This document shows, piece after piece, positions 8,844 through 16,796 of a stretch of 64,000 nt of DNA; the first letter of the stretch is position 1, and every line of letters begins with the position of its first letter. The notes beneath the pieces were generated by a model, which saw nothing but the letters and a program-made list of their open reading frames with translations, made no database searches and was not told the origin of the DNA. A program made the translations under genes and the position numbers. The DNA is from Rhodococcus opacus (GTDB lineage: Bacteria > Actinomycetota > Actinomycetes > Mycobacteriales > Mycobacteriaceae). The stretch is taken from NCBI RefSeq assembly GCF_012396235.1, contig NZ_JAAXPA010000006.1, forward strand, positions 277,386 to 341,385, read 5' to 3'.

Positions 8844-8963
8844 GACGAGCTCCCATCGGCCGTGGCCACTACCGCCGATGCGCGGCGGATCATGTCTGCG
8901 GTACCCACCTCAGGGTATTCTCAACCGCCGCGCGCCGGAACAGTTTCAGGGAACTCTCAGCGA

Positions 8964-9761
8964 CTATCGGATGCTGTTCTGTCCCATGGGAATTCGATCA
9001 CCTTGTTCGGTGCGCCAGAATTCCCAGCCGTCGTGGGTTTCGATGTCTCCGCTGATGTGACTGGCAACGGCGGTCGCCGCCGTCGTGGGGTCGGGAAACC
9101 GGCGGCCCTGCATCGGACCGCGCATGATCTCCAGAGTCTGCGTGTCGGGGTCGAACCGTCCGACCAGCCGATAACCCTCGAAGTCGGCCACGACCTCGAG
9201 GCGGGTATCGATCAGTTCCTCCAACGCCGCGGTCGCTTTCGCCGGCTTCTTCCGGGCGGATGCGCGGGCTGCGGCGTCTGCGCGCAACGTGGCCGCCGTC
9301 GTGGCGCGTTGCGCGTCGCTGTAGCGGCTGGGGTCTTTCTCCCCCGCCAGCCCGAGAAGATCCCAGCGCCCGCGACCGTGCGCGACCCGGCTCAGCGGAA
9401 TCGCGTGATGTCCGGTCCGCGTGCGGCCCGGGGTGTCCATCATCCACAGATCCACCTCGGCGCGGATGTCGTCGGCCACCTCGGACGAGGGCACGACGAA
9501 GAACTCCTCCGGCGAACTCGCGAGATCCACGAACACCCAGAACCGCGAGCCGGTGTCGTCGTCGTCGAGCGATTCGTCCTGTTTGCGGGCCTGCCAGTCA
9601 CCGCTGAGCTTGGAGCGCACCCGCACGATGCAGCTCGTGCCGTCGTCGCCCCAGACCTGGACGGGGTTACGTCGCGAGTGGGTGAGCCGGACTGCCTTGC
9701 CGCCCCGTTCCACGACATCGGCGATGAAAGCCTGGATTCCCCGGCTGGCGGTGTCTTCCAC
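8964..9761 (-). CDS. Uncharacterised two-part protein (possible nuclease-like and RAMA-like domains)
   Basis: A 265-residue protein I do not firmly recognise. Residues about 40-110 contain VRVRSKLSGDW and FWVFVDLASSPEEFFVVP, a beta-rich pattern seen in PDDEXK-like nucleic-acid proteins. Residues 130-190 are Ala/Lys-rich and linker-like. The C-terminus has MQGRRFPDPTTAATAVA and GWEFWRT, resembling the small RAMA/DUF2924 type of DNA- or chromatin-associated module (S-x-AA plus G-W-x-FW). The start is a GTG at 9761. It is a single gene between the ctpI group and dhaKL. The domain suggestions are pattern-level only. Confidence 0.55.
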   Translation of the reverse strand: MEDTASRGIQAFIADVVERGGKAVRLTHSRRNPVQVWGDDGTSCIVRVRSKLSGDWQARKQDESLDDDDTGSRFWVFVDLASSPEEFFVVPSSEVADDIRAEVDLWMMDTPGRTRTGHHAIPLSRVAHGRGRWDLLGLAGEKDPSRYSDAQRATTAATLRADAAARASARKKPAKATAALEELIDTRLEVVADFEGYRLVGRFDPDTQTLEIMRGPMQGRRFPDPTTAATAVASHISGDIETHDGWEFWRTEQGDRIPMGQNSIR

Positions 9762-9886
9762 TGTCTACGTGTCCGTCCCTGATTCTGCGTCCCGTACGCA
9801 GGTGGAGAGAGGTGTGGCGACGGGTTTGCGCAGCACGACTCGGCGTTCTTCCCCTCACCTTACGTGCCGAGCCCGGCGCGCGGTGA

Positions 9887-11620
9887 CTACCCGACCGCGC
9901 GGGCCGCTTCCGCCGCCTCGGCGAAGAACCACGACAGCACCAGGGCACCGGGGTCCACGACGCCGCGCGCCGCCTCCCCGATGTAGCTGGCCCGGCCGCG
10001 CCGCGCGGTGATGTCCGCGGTCGCCTCGGCGCCACGTGCGGCGGCGTCCGCGGCCTCGGCCAGACCGTCGGCCGGACTCTTCCCGGCCGGGGCGGCCGAT
10101 TCGAGGGCGGCGACGGCCGGGTCGATGGCGTCGATCATCGTCTTGTCTCCGGGCTGCGCCCCGCCGAGTTCCTGGATCGTATCGAGGCCCGCCCGTGCCG
10201 CGGCGGCGATCGCCTTCAGGTCAACACCGTGCGGTGCGTCGGCGGCCACCCGGTAGAACTGCCGGAACCAGACACCGAACAGCGCGCCCGACGTGCCGCC
10301 CGCGTGACCGAGATAGGCGTCGGACAGTGACTCGAACACCGTCGGCGGGGAGTAGCTGTCGCGGATCCTGGGAACGTCGACGTGGTCGAGTGCAGCCGCC
10401 ATGTTGGTGCCGAAGTCCCCGTCGCCTGCGCGGCGGTCGAGGTCGGTGAGGTTTGCCTCCTCGGCGAGCACCTTCTCCACGAACGCGCCGATCCACGCGC
10501 CCACCGCCGCACGGCCCAGCGTGTCGGCGGTGCCGGACACCTCCGGCTCGTCCTCACGGGAGGCGACGTTCGACCGGAACCGCACCTCGGATTCGTCTGC
10601 GATGCCGCGGAATTCACCGGCCGGGGCGTTGGGCCATCCCGGTGCGGCGGTCGGTGCGTCCCACAGGTCGAGGAGCTGGTCGTCGCAGCGCACCAGTGTG
10701 ATGGACGCGCCGTCCATGTCGAGGGCGGTGACGAAGCTGCCGACCAGCGAGCGCCGGATCACCACACCCCGCTCCGCGAGGTGGTCGGCAAGTTCACCGA
10801 ACAGCAGTTGCAGCTCCAGCGGATGCGCCGCGCCGAGCCCGTTGACGATCGCGATCACCGGCTCGCCCCGCTCCACGCCGAGCGAGGCGAGCACGGGGTC
10901 GGCGAGCCGGCGGACCAGTTCGGCCGCGCCCATCGCGTCGACCCGTTCGGTTCCGCGTTCGCCGTGGATGCCGATCCCGAGTTCGATCTGCCCGTCGGGG
11001 AGGTCGAACGACGGCGAGTCGGCCCCCGGGACCGTGCACGCTCTCAACGCGACCGCCATGCTGCGGGAATTCCGGGCGGTGCGTCGCCCGAACTCCGCGA
11101 CGGTGGCGAGGTCGTCTCCGCGCTCGGCCGAAGCGCCGCAGATCTTCTCGACCGCGATCGTGGCAGCGGTGCCGCGACGTCCGGGCCCGTCCTCCCGTTC
11201 GGAGGCGACGTCGTCGTCGACGAGCACGTGCTCGACCGTGATGCCGTCCTCCGCCGCCAGTTCGCCGGCGATGCGGAAGTTGAGGACGTCGCCGGTGTAG
11301 TTCTTCACGATGTGCACGACGCCGCCGCCCGCGTCCACGGCCCGGGTGGCGGCCCGCACCTGCAGTGCGTTGGGTGAACTGAAGATGAGGCCGGGACAGG
11401 CTCCGGTGAGCATGCCCCGGCCGACGAACCCTGCGTGCAACGGTTCGTGCCCGGACCCGCCGCCCGACAGCAACGCGACCTGCCCGGCCGGCAACGGTTC
11501 CCGCCGTGTGAGATATCCCGGTTCCGGATGCCATTCGAGGTCGTCGGTGGTGGCGACGGCCCCGCGGAGCGCGTCGACGACGAAGGACTTGGGCGAGTTC
11601 AGGAACTGTGGATGCGCCAT
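9887..11620 (-). CDS. Dihydroxyacetone kinase, fused DhaK-DhaL (ATP type)
   Basis: A 577-residue single-chain dihydroxyacetone kinase phosphorylating dihydroxyacetone (or related short ketoses) with ATP. The DhaK domain (about 1-330) has the GGGSGHEP substrate loop and GIGIHGERG, where His219 would bind the substrate carbonyl as a hemiaminal. The DhaL nucleotide domain (about 370-577) contains GDGDFGTNM near 399, whose Asp residues hold Mg-ATP. The length is typical of ATP-dependent bacterial forms; no PTS-type DhaM is nearby. TAGCCT lies 6 nt before the ATG at 11620, so the transcript may be leaderless. The promoter overlaps the 3' end of the monooxygenase gene, whose stop codon supplies the TAG of the box. 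Confidence 0.9.
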   Translation of the reverse strand: MAHPQFLNSPKSFVVDALRGAVATTDDLEWHPEPGYLTRREPLPAGQVALLSGGGSGHEPLHAGFVGRGMLTGACPGLIFSSPNALQVRAATRAVDAGGGVVHIVKNYTGDVLNFRIAGELAAEDGITVEHVLVDDDVASEREDGPGRRGTAATIAVEKICGASAERGDDLATVAEFGRRTARNSRSMAVALRACTVPGADSPSFDLPDGQIELGIGIHGERGTERVDAMGAAELVRRLADPVLASLGVERGEPVIAIVNGLGAAHPLELQLLFGELADHLAERGVVIRRSLVGSFVTALDMDGASITLVRCDDQLLDLWDAPTAAPGWPNAPAGEFRGIADESEVRFRSNVASREDEPEVSGTADTLGRAAVGAWIGAFVEKVLAEEANLTDLDRRAGDGDFGTNMAAALDHVDVPRIRDSYSPPTVFESLSDAYLGHAGGTSGALFGVWFRQFYRVAADAPHGVDLKAIAAAARAGLDTIQELGGAQPGDKTMIDAIDPAVAALESAAPAGKSPADGLAEAADAAARGAEATADITARRGRASYIGEAARGVVDPGALVLSWFFAEAAEAARAVG

Positions 11621-11626
11621 GCTCCC

Positions 11627-11632
11627 AGGCTA
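11627..11632 (-). promoter_or_regulatory. Probable leaderless -10 box of dhaKL
   Basis: TAGCCT on the minus strand, 6 nt before the ATG at 11620. Its first three bases are also the stop codon of the upstream monooxygenase gene, and any -35 element would fall at the edge of the 40-bp palindrome at 11644-11683. Confidence 0.45.
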
Positions 11633-13582
11633 AGCGTCCGCATGTGAGTGCCGCGGAGTGCCGGAGCACACTTTGCCACTCACGTGGGAGGCGGCCGCCA
11701 GCGCTTCCTCGAACTCCCGCAGGCCCGATTGCGATCCGAGCAGCAGCGCGAGCCGGGTCAGGAATCCCTCGTGGTCCGATTCGTCCGACTGGTCGAGCGC
11801 CTCGGACAGTCCCATCCACACGTTCTCGCGCAGCAGTTCGTCCGGCGTCGCCGTCGTCTCCGTGTGCGTGGGGACGACGCCCAGCGCGGGGGCGGTTGCC
11901 GTTTTCAGGTGGTCGCGGACGTCGCCGAGCAGCGACAGGTCCCGAACCCGACACAGGACGAGTCCGTCCGGGCGGATCACGAAGCACTCACCCGCGGACG
12001 CGCCGAGGGCCTGCGCCAACGCGCCGTCGGAGTCGTCGAGGACCGTCAGGTCGGCCGCCCCGGCCACCGCCACCGCCGCCCCCGGTGCCGGGACGACGAC
12101 CGCCCGCACCGATTCCGGCGACAGCGCCATTGCGAGCGCGGACGCGTGCGCGGCGATCATCCGAGCACCGGCCGGGTCGACTCCGACACCGAGCACCGCG
12201 AAACCCGTTCCCCGGACACGGTTCAGCGAAGACTGCACCGACCCGTCGGCGGTGGCGACGCGGACGCGCCGGTCCTCCATCGGATCCCCGGGCAGCACGC
12301 CGGTCGTCCCCTCGGCCACCGGCCACGTGAGCGGCGACAGGTGCGCGTGCGTCGCACTCGACTGCCGCGGGTTGACGAGGTGACCGAACTCCGGACGGGT
12401 CGTGGCCAGCGCCAGCACCGCGTCGCGGGTGGTGCGGTAGCCGTGGCTGCCGGGCGACATGATGAGCGTCGACTTGCCCGCGTTGTCGACGTTCTGCTGC
12501 CAGGCGGCGCGCCGTTCGGCCGAATACGACTGCAGGAGAGACTCATCCGCGGTCCCGTGGACGACGGCGGCCAGGGTCCAGGCCAGGGTCTCGGCGTCCT
12601 CCATGCCGGAGTTCAGCCCGCGGACTCCGAAGATCGGCACCAGGTGGGCGGCGTCCCCGGCGAACAGGATGCGACCGTGCGTGAAGTCGTCCAGCGCGAG
12701 CGCGTGCGCGCGGTAGAAGCCGTGCCATTCGAGGGTCCACGGCACGTCGTTCTCGAGCCAGTCGAGGTGCCGGGTGATGCGGTCGCGGATGCGGTCTTCC
12801 TGTGTCTCGAGTTCGGCGTCGTCGGCGCTGTCGAGTTGGTAGTCGATGCGCCAGATGTCGCGGGGCTGCTGATGCATGATGATCGTCGAGCCGGGGTTGC
12901 TCGGCGGGTCGAACCACACCATCCGCTCGGCGGGCAGCGTCGATTCCCAGTGGATGTCGGCGATGACGTAATTACCCTGATAGCTGTTTCCCTGCAACCG
13001 GATTCCGGCGAGTTCGCGCATCCGGCTGCGACCGCCGTCGGCGGCCACCACCCAGCGCGCACGCAGGCGGCGCGCACCGAACGCGGTGTCGACGTCGAGC
13101 GTCACGTCCTCGTCCGACCGCAGCACCCCGGCGACGCTCGACGACCAGTGGAACGTGATCAGTGGGTGCGCGAGCAGTGTGTCGGTCATGATCTGCTCGA
13201 TCTCGGACTGCGACACGTTGACCATGGGCCCGCGGACGTCGTGGTCGCCGTGCGCCATCTCGAAGTGCAGCACCTGTTCGTCGCGGTAGAAGCTGCGCCC
13301 ACCCACCCAGGGGAGCACGATCTTCTCGAGTTCCGGCCCGAAGCCGAGCCGGGCGGCCACCTCGAGGCTGTGCCGGGAGATACAAATGGCGCGGCTGCCG
13401 AACGACACCTGGTCGGCGGCCTCGAGCACGGTGACGGGGATGCCGCGCTGCGCGAGGCCGAGTGCGACGCCCATGCCGACCGGTCCCGCGCCGACGACGA
13501 CGACGGGCAGGGCCTCGTCGGTTGCACCGGTCGACGCGAACTCCGTCGCCGGGTACTTCTGTGGCTGAAAGTAGGTGGACAT
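11630..13582 (-). CDS. FAD-dependent aromatic-ring monooxygenase (MhpA/phenol-hydroxylase family)
   Basis: A 650-residue flavoprotein hydroxylase. It shows the Rossmann motif GAGPVGMGVALGLAQRG near 31-47, an NADPH/FAD DG motif in WVVAADGGRSRMRELAG, and the FAD-ribityl motif GDAAHLVPIFGVRGLNSG near 310. Residues beyond about 430 form a thioredoxin-like C-terminal domain typical of MhpA/PheA-type enzymes, plus an extra segment LRENVWMGLSEALDQSDE. It would hydroxylate a phenolic acid. The gene starts one base after the MHS transporter stop, so the two are an operon. Oddity: the last 20 residues are encoded by the 40-bp palindrome and flanking bases, so the natural C-terminus has probably been altered. 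Confidence 0.85.
   Translation of the reverse strand: MSTYFQPQKYPATEFASTGATDEALPVVVVGAGPVGMGVALGLAQRGIPVTVLEAADQVSFGSRAICISRHSLEVAARLGFGPELEKIVLPWVGGRSFYRDEQVLHFEMAHGDHDVRGPMVNVSQSEIEQIMTDTLLAHPLITFHWSSSVAGVLRSDEDVTLDVDTAFGARRLRARWVVAADGGRSRMRELAGIRLQGNSYQGNYVIADIHWESTLPAERMVWFDPPSNPGSTIIMHQQPRDIWRIDYQLDSADDAELETQEDRIRDRITRHLDWLENDVPWTLEWHGFYRAHALALDDFTHGRILFAGDAAHLVPIFGVRGLNSGMEDAETLAWTLAAVVHGTADESLLQSYSAERRAAWQQNVDNAGKSTLIMSPGSHGYRTTRDAVLALATTRPEFGHLVNPRQSSATHAHLSPLTWPVAEGTTGVLPGDPMEDRRVRVATADGSVQSSLNRVRGTGFAVLGVGVDPAGARMIAAHASALAMALSPESVRAVVVPAPGAAVAVAGAADLTVLDDSDGALAQALGASAGECFVIRPDGLVLCRVRDLSLLGDVRDHLKTATAPALGVVPTHTETTATPDELLRENVWMGLSEALDQSDESDHEGFLTRLALLLGSQSGLREFEEALAAASHVSGKVCSGTPRHSHADA
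11644..11683. repeat. 40-bp palindromic repeat, copy 2, inside a coding 3' end
   Basis: GTGAGTGCC at the left and GCCACTCAC at the right, with inner arms less well matched than in the other copies. Length is exactly 40 bp as in copies 1 and 3. Here the repeat lies in frame within the last codons of the monooxygenase and contributes residues up to the TAG at 11632-11630. Confidence 0.75.
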
Positions 13583-13583
13583 G

Positions 13584-14897
13584 TCAGGCGGCCTCCGCTT
13601 CCCGGCGCTTGGTGGTGGTTTCCGGCAACAGCAGGATCGAGACGAGACTGACCACGGCGATCACCACGAAGTAGGCGGTGACGGCCGTCGAAGTGCCGAA
13701 CGCTTCGAACAGCCACGTCGCCATGAACGGTGCGAGCCCGCCGCCGAGGATGGCGCCGATCTGGTAGCCGAGAGACGCACCGCTGTAGCGGATGTGGGCG
13801 GGGAAGAGTTCCGCGAACAGTGCCGACTGCGGCCCCGCGGTGGTGCCGAGGACCGCCGCCATCACGATCATCGCGAGCAGCATGACGGGGATCGACGCCG
13901 TGTCGATGAGCGGGAAGAACACCGCGGCCACGATCACGAGCGCGATCGAACTCCACGTGTACACGCGGCGCCGGCCGAGCACGTCCGACTTCCAGGCCGA
14001 CACGGCCATGCCCGCCATCCAGACCGGGCACGCGACGATCAGCAGTGTGAGCATGGTGGCGCGGCTGTATCCGAGTTCCTTGGTGCCGTACGTGAGGACG
14101 TACACCATGAACACGTAGGCGATGCCGTTGGTCGCGATGAACGTGCCGGCCGCGAGCAGCACCGTCCGCCAGTTGCGGGTCAGCACCTCGACGATCGGCA
14201 TCTTCACGATCGTGTTGCTCTCCTTGGCCTCCGCGAACGCCGGGGACTCGAAGACGCCGAGGCGAATCCACATCGCGACGCCGACGAGCACGGCGCTCAT
14301 CAGGAACGGCACCCGCCAGCCCCACGTCTGGAACGCGTCGTCGGACAGCAACTGGGTGACGGCGAGGAACACGACGTTCGCCATGATCACTCCGGCCGGA
14401 ACGCCCATCTGCGGTGCCGCGCCGTACAGGCCGCGCTTGCCTTCCGGGGCGTGTTCGGTGGCCATGAGCACCGCGCCGCCCCATTCGCCGCCGACGCCGA
14501 TGCCCTGGACGAACCGCAACGACACCAGCAGGATGGGTGCGGCCACCCCGATGGCCTCGAAGTTCGGGAGCAGGCCGATGCCGACGGTCGCGGCGCCCAT
14601 CATGGTCAGCGACAGCACCAGCATCGACTTGCGTCCGATGCGGTCACCGAAGTGCCCCATGACGACACCGCCGATCGGGCGGGCGATGAAGCCGACCGCG
14701 AACGTGGCGAATGCGGCGAGGGTTCCGGCGAACGTCGACGCGCCGGGGAAGAACTGCGGTCCGATCACCAGGGCTGCGGCGGTGCCGTAGATGAAGAAGT
14801 CGTACCACTCGATCGCGGTACCGACGAAGCTCGACAGGACTGCCCTGCGTGCTTCCTTGTGAGACACCGGCGGTGTCGCCTCGGTGATTGCCGTCAT
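13584..14897 (-). CDS. MFS transporter, metabolite:H+ symporter (MHS) family
   Basis: A 437-residue 12-TM permease of the MHS group (KgtP, ShiA, ProP type), which imports organic acids with protons. Diagnostic parts are EWYDFFIYG in TM1, the loop GHFGDRIGRKSMLV between TM2 and TM3, and RFVQGIGVGGEWGGAVL in TM4. The start is the ATG at 14897 with GGGAAGG 8 nt upstream; an in-frame ATG at 14951 lacks a site. It directly precedes the monooxygenase, so it probably imports that enzyme's aromatic or hydroaromatic substrate. The LysR gene at 15034 is upstream on the same strand, after a 136-bp gap. Confidence 0.9.
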   Translation of the reverse strand: MTAITEATPPVSHKEARRAVLSSFVGTAIEWYDFFIYGTAAALVIGPQFFPGASTFAGTLAAFATFAVGFIARPIGGVVMGHFGDRIGRKSMLVLSLTMMGAATVGIGLLPNFEAIGVAAPILLVSLRFVQGIGVGGEWGGAVLMATEHAPEGKRGLYGAAPQMGVPAGVIMANVVFLAVTQLLSDDAFQTWGWRVPFLMSAVLVGVAMWIRLGVFESPAFAEAKESNTIVKMPIVEVLTRNWRTVLLAAGTFIATNGIAYVFMVYVLTYGTKELGYSRATMLTLLIVACPVWMAGMAVSAWKSDVLGRRRVYTWSSIALVIVAAVFFPLIDTASIPVMLLAMIVMAAVLGTTAGPQSALFAELFPAHIRYSGASLGYQIGAILGGGLAPFMATWLFEAFGTSTAVTAYFVVIAVVSLVSILLLPETTTKRREAEAA

Positions 14898-15033
14898 CGT
14901 CTGCCTTCCCGGTTCTGCTGCGCGCGCACTCATCGCGCTACCGGAAAACAATGACCCGACTCACATACATCTGAAAAGCGGGACTATCCCCACATGAATT
15001 GCAGAAAAACCGTGGAAGGCGTGAATGCGCAGC

Positions 15034-15945
15034 TCAGGGTGTGACGAACCGGATGAATGCCCGCGCGACCCGGCTCAGCGTCGCCTCCTGATGCCACGCC
15101 ACCACCACGGCCACCGACGCCGGTTTCGGGTCGGCGATCGGTTTCACCACGACGGGCAGCCCCTCGTACGTGACATCCACCCGGGGTCGCTGCAGCAGCA
15201 GCGTCCACCCCAGGCCGCGTCCGACGAAGGCCCGCGCCGTCTCGAAGTTCGCGGTCCGGTACGCCACCCGGGGCGCGAATCCGGCCTCCCGGCAGACGTC
15301 CATCGCATGGTTGGTGCTCGGTGGCGCGTCCAGCAGCACCATCGGGTGCTCGGCCAGATCCGCGAGGCGCACCGGCCCGTCGACACCCGCCAGCGGATGC
15401 TCCGCCCCGAGCACCACCATCGGCTCGCGGGTCATGAGCGGCACGGTCTGCCACTCCGGGGAGAGGTCGAGGTCGTAGACGATGGCGACGTCCAGTTCGC
15501 CGCCCTCGAGCTGCGTCCGCAACCGGTTCTGGGTGTCTTCCCGGAACTCCACGGACGCCCGCGGGTACTCCGCGGTGAACGCGTACAACATCGACGGCAG
15601 GATCGTCGGGCCGAGCGCCGGGTAGCAGCCGACGGCGATCGGCCCCGCCACGACACCGCCCTCCCCGGATGCGTCGGCCTGCAACTCCCCCGCCTGCTGC
15701 AACAGGGCACGCGCCCGCGACAGCACCGCCTCCCCCGTCGGGGTCAGCTGCACACCGCGGGCCCGCCGGCGCACACACAACTGCGCCTTCAGTGCCTTCT
15801 CCAGGTCCGTCACCGCCGCGGACAACGCCGACTGCGACAGGTGCATCCGCTCGGCCGCACCACTGATCGTCCCGGTCTCCGCCACCGCCACGAACGCCGC
15901 CAGCTGGCGCATCGTGTACACGGGGACGTTGTCGGGGCGGGGCAT
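15034..15945 (-). CDS. LysR-type regulator at the end of the hydroaromatic operon
   Basis: A 303-residue LysR-family regulator. The N-terminal winged helix-turn-helix reads TMRQLAAFVAVAETGTISGAAERMHLSQSALSA in pieces around 11-45, followed by a linker helix and a periplasmic-binding-like effector domain from about 95. The ATG at 15945 is preceded at 6 nt by TACCGT, a good leaderless -10 placement, so it may have its own promoter as well as read-through from the TIM-barrel gene 23 bp upstream. It may control the MHS/monooxygenase pair downstream, the enzyme operon upstream, or both. The ligand is unknown. Confidence 0.88.
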   Translation of the reverse strand: MPRPDNVPVYTMRQLAAFVAVAETGTISGAAERMHLSQSALSAAVTDLEKALKAQLCVRRRARGVQLTPTGEAVLSRARALLQQAGELQADASGEGGVVAGPIAVGCYPALGPTILPSMLYAFTAEYPRASVEFREDTQNRLRTQLEGGELDVAIVYDLDLSPEWQTVPLMTREPMVVLGAEHPLAGVDGPVRLADLAEHPMVLLDAPPSTNHAMDVCREAGFAPRVAYRTANFETARAFVGRGLGWTLLLQRPRVDVTYEGLPVVVKPIADPKPASVAVVVAWHQEATLSRVARAFIRFVTP

Positions 15946-15951
15946 GCAAGA

Positions 15952-15957
15952 ACGGTA
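15952..15957 (-). promoter_or_regulatory. Probable leaderless -10 box of the LysR gene
   Basis: TACCGT on the minus strand, 6 nt before the ATG at 15945, in the 23-bp gap after the TIM-barrel gene. Confidence 0.4.
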
Positions 15958-15968
15958 GCGCGGACAAT

Positions 15969-16796
15969 TCAGCGTCCGGTGGCCGCCGGGACCTGCGCGA
16001 GCACCTCCCGGGTGGCGGCGACCAGCCGCGCGAGCCACGCGTCCGTGCCGACGACCTGCCGGAGCGGTTCGTTGGGGAGTTCGATGCTCACCGGCAGGCC
16101 CGCCGGCAACGTCGCCCAGATGTCGGCGAGCGGGATGCCGCCCGACCCCGGCACCAGCCGCTCTTCGCGCGCCTGACGGATCAGTTCGGCGTCGTCCGTG
16201 GGCGCAGGCACCGAGCCGTCGCACATCTGGGCGTAGTGCAGCCACTCCCGCGGGATCGCCGCCAGGTCGTCGAGCGTGGTGCTCGACCGTCCGACGTGCA
16301 GCCCGTCCACCAGCACGCTGCGCGCCGGCCCGTCGGCCTGCGACACGATCTCGACCGCGGTGGTCGCGTCGGGCACGGCCGTCCACGGCATGAACTCGAG
16401 GCTCGCGACGATGCCGTACTGCGCGCACAGTTCCGCGAGCCGGGCGTAGGAGTCGGTGAGCCGGGAACGGTCGCGGTCGTCGCCGCCGACGAGCACGGCC
16501 TTCGCACCGAGCCGGGCGCCCGCCTCGAGCAGCGGAACGTACGACTTCGGGTCGAAATCGGCTCCCAGCCGGATGATTTCGAGGTCGAACACCTCGATCG
16601 GCGAATCGTCGAGACGACGGATCAGCGCGTCGAGGGCGGCGTCGTCCTCGTGCAGCGGGTAGGCGGTGGTGCCGGGCGCGGCGGGCAGCAGCCGGATGCC
16701 GATGGTGTCGAAGCCGTGCTTCTCGGCGAGGTCCACCTGCTGCAGCGGCGCGGTGTCGAGCACGGTGAGTGCGGCAAGGCCGAGTGGGGCGGTCAT
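15969..16796 (-). CDS. TIM-barrel sugar isomerase/epimerase-like protein (AP-endonuclease-2 fold)
   Basis: A 275-residue xylose-isomerase-like TIM barrel. Features include GFDTIGIRLLP, DLEIIRLG, KAVLVGGDDRDRSRL, a probable metal Glu in SLEFMPW, and HYAQMCDGS and SIELPNEP near the C-terminal strands. This fold includes sugar isomerases, inosose dehydratase (IolE) and small 3-dehydroshikimate dehydratases of the AsbF type. Next to a quinate/shikimate-like dehydrogenase the dehydratase reading is attractive but unproven. Its ATG overlaps the stop of the KstD-like gene (ATGA), indicating coupled translation within the operon. Confidence 0.75.
   Translation of the reverse strand: MTAPLGLAALTVLDTAPLQQVDLAEKHGFDTIGIRLLPAAPGTTAYPLHEDDAALDALIRRLDDSPIEVFDLEIIRLGADFDPKSYVPLLEAGARLGAKAVLVGGDDRDRSRLTDSYARLAELCAQYGIVASLEFMPWTAVPDATTAVEIVSQADGPARSVLVDGLHVGRSSTTLDDLAAIPREWLHYAQMCDGSVPAPTDDAELIRQAREERLVPGSGGIPLADIWATLPAGLPVSIELPNEPLRQVVGTDAWLARLVAATREVLAQVPAATGR

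Noticed and set aside
8677..8856. N-terminal extension of the CtpI-like ATPase to 8856
   Set aside because: The added residues are an Arg-rich out-of-phase reading of the small ORF at 8682-8843, which has its own ribosome site.
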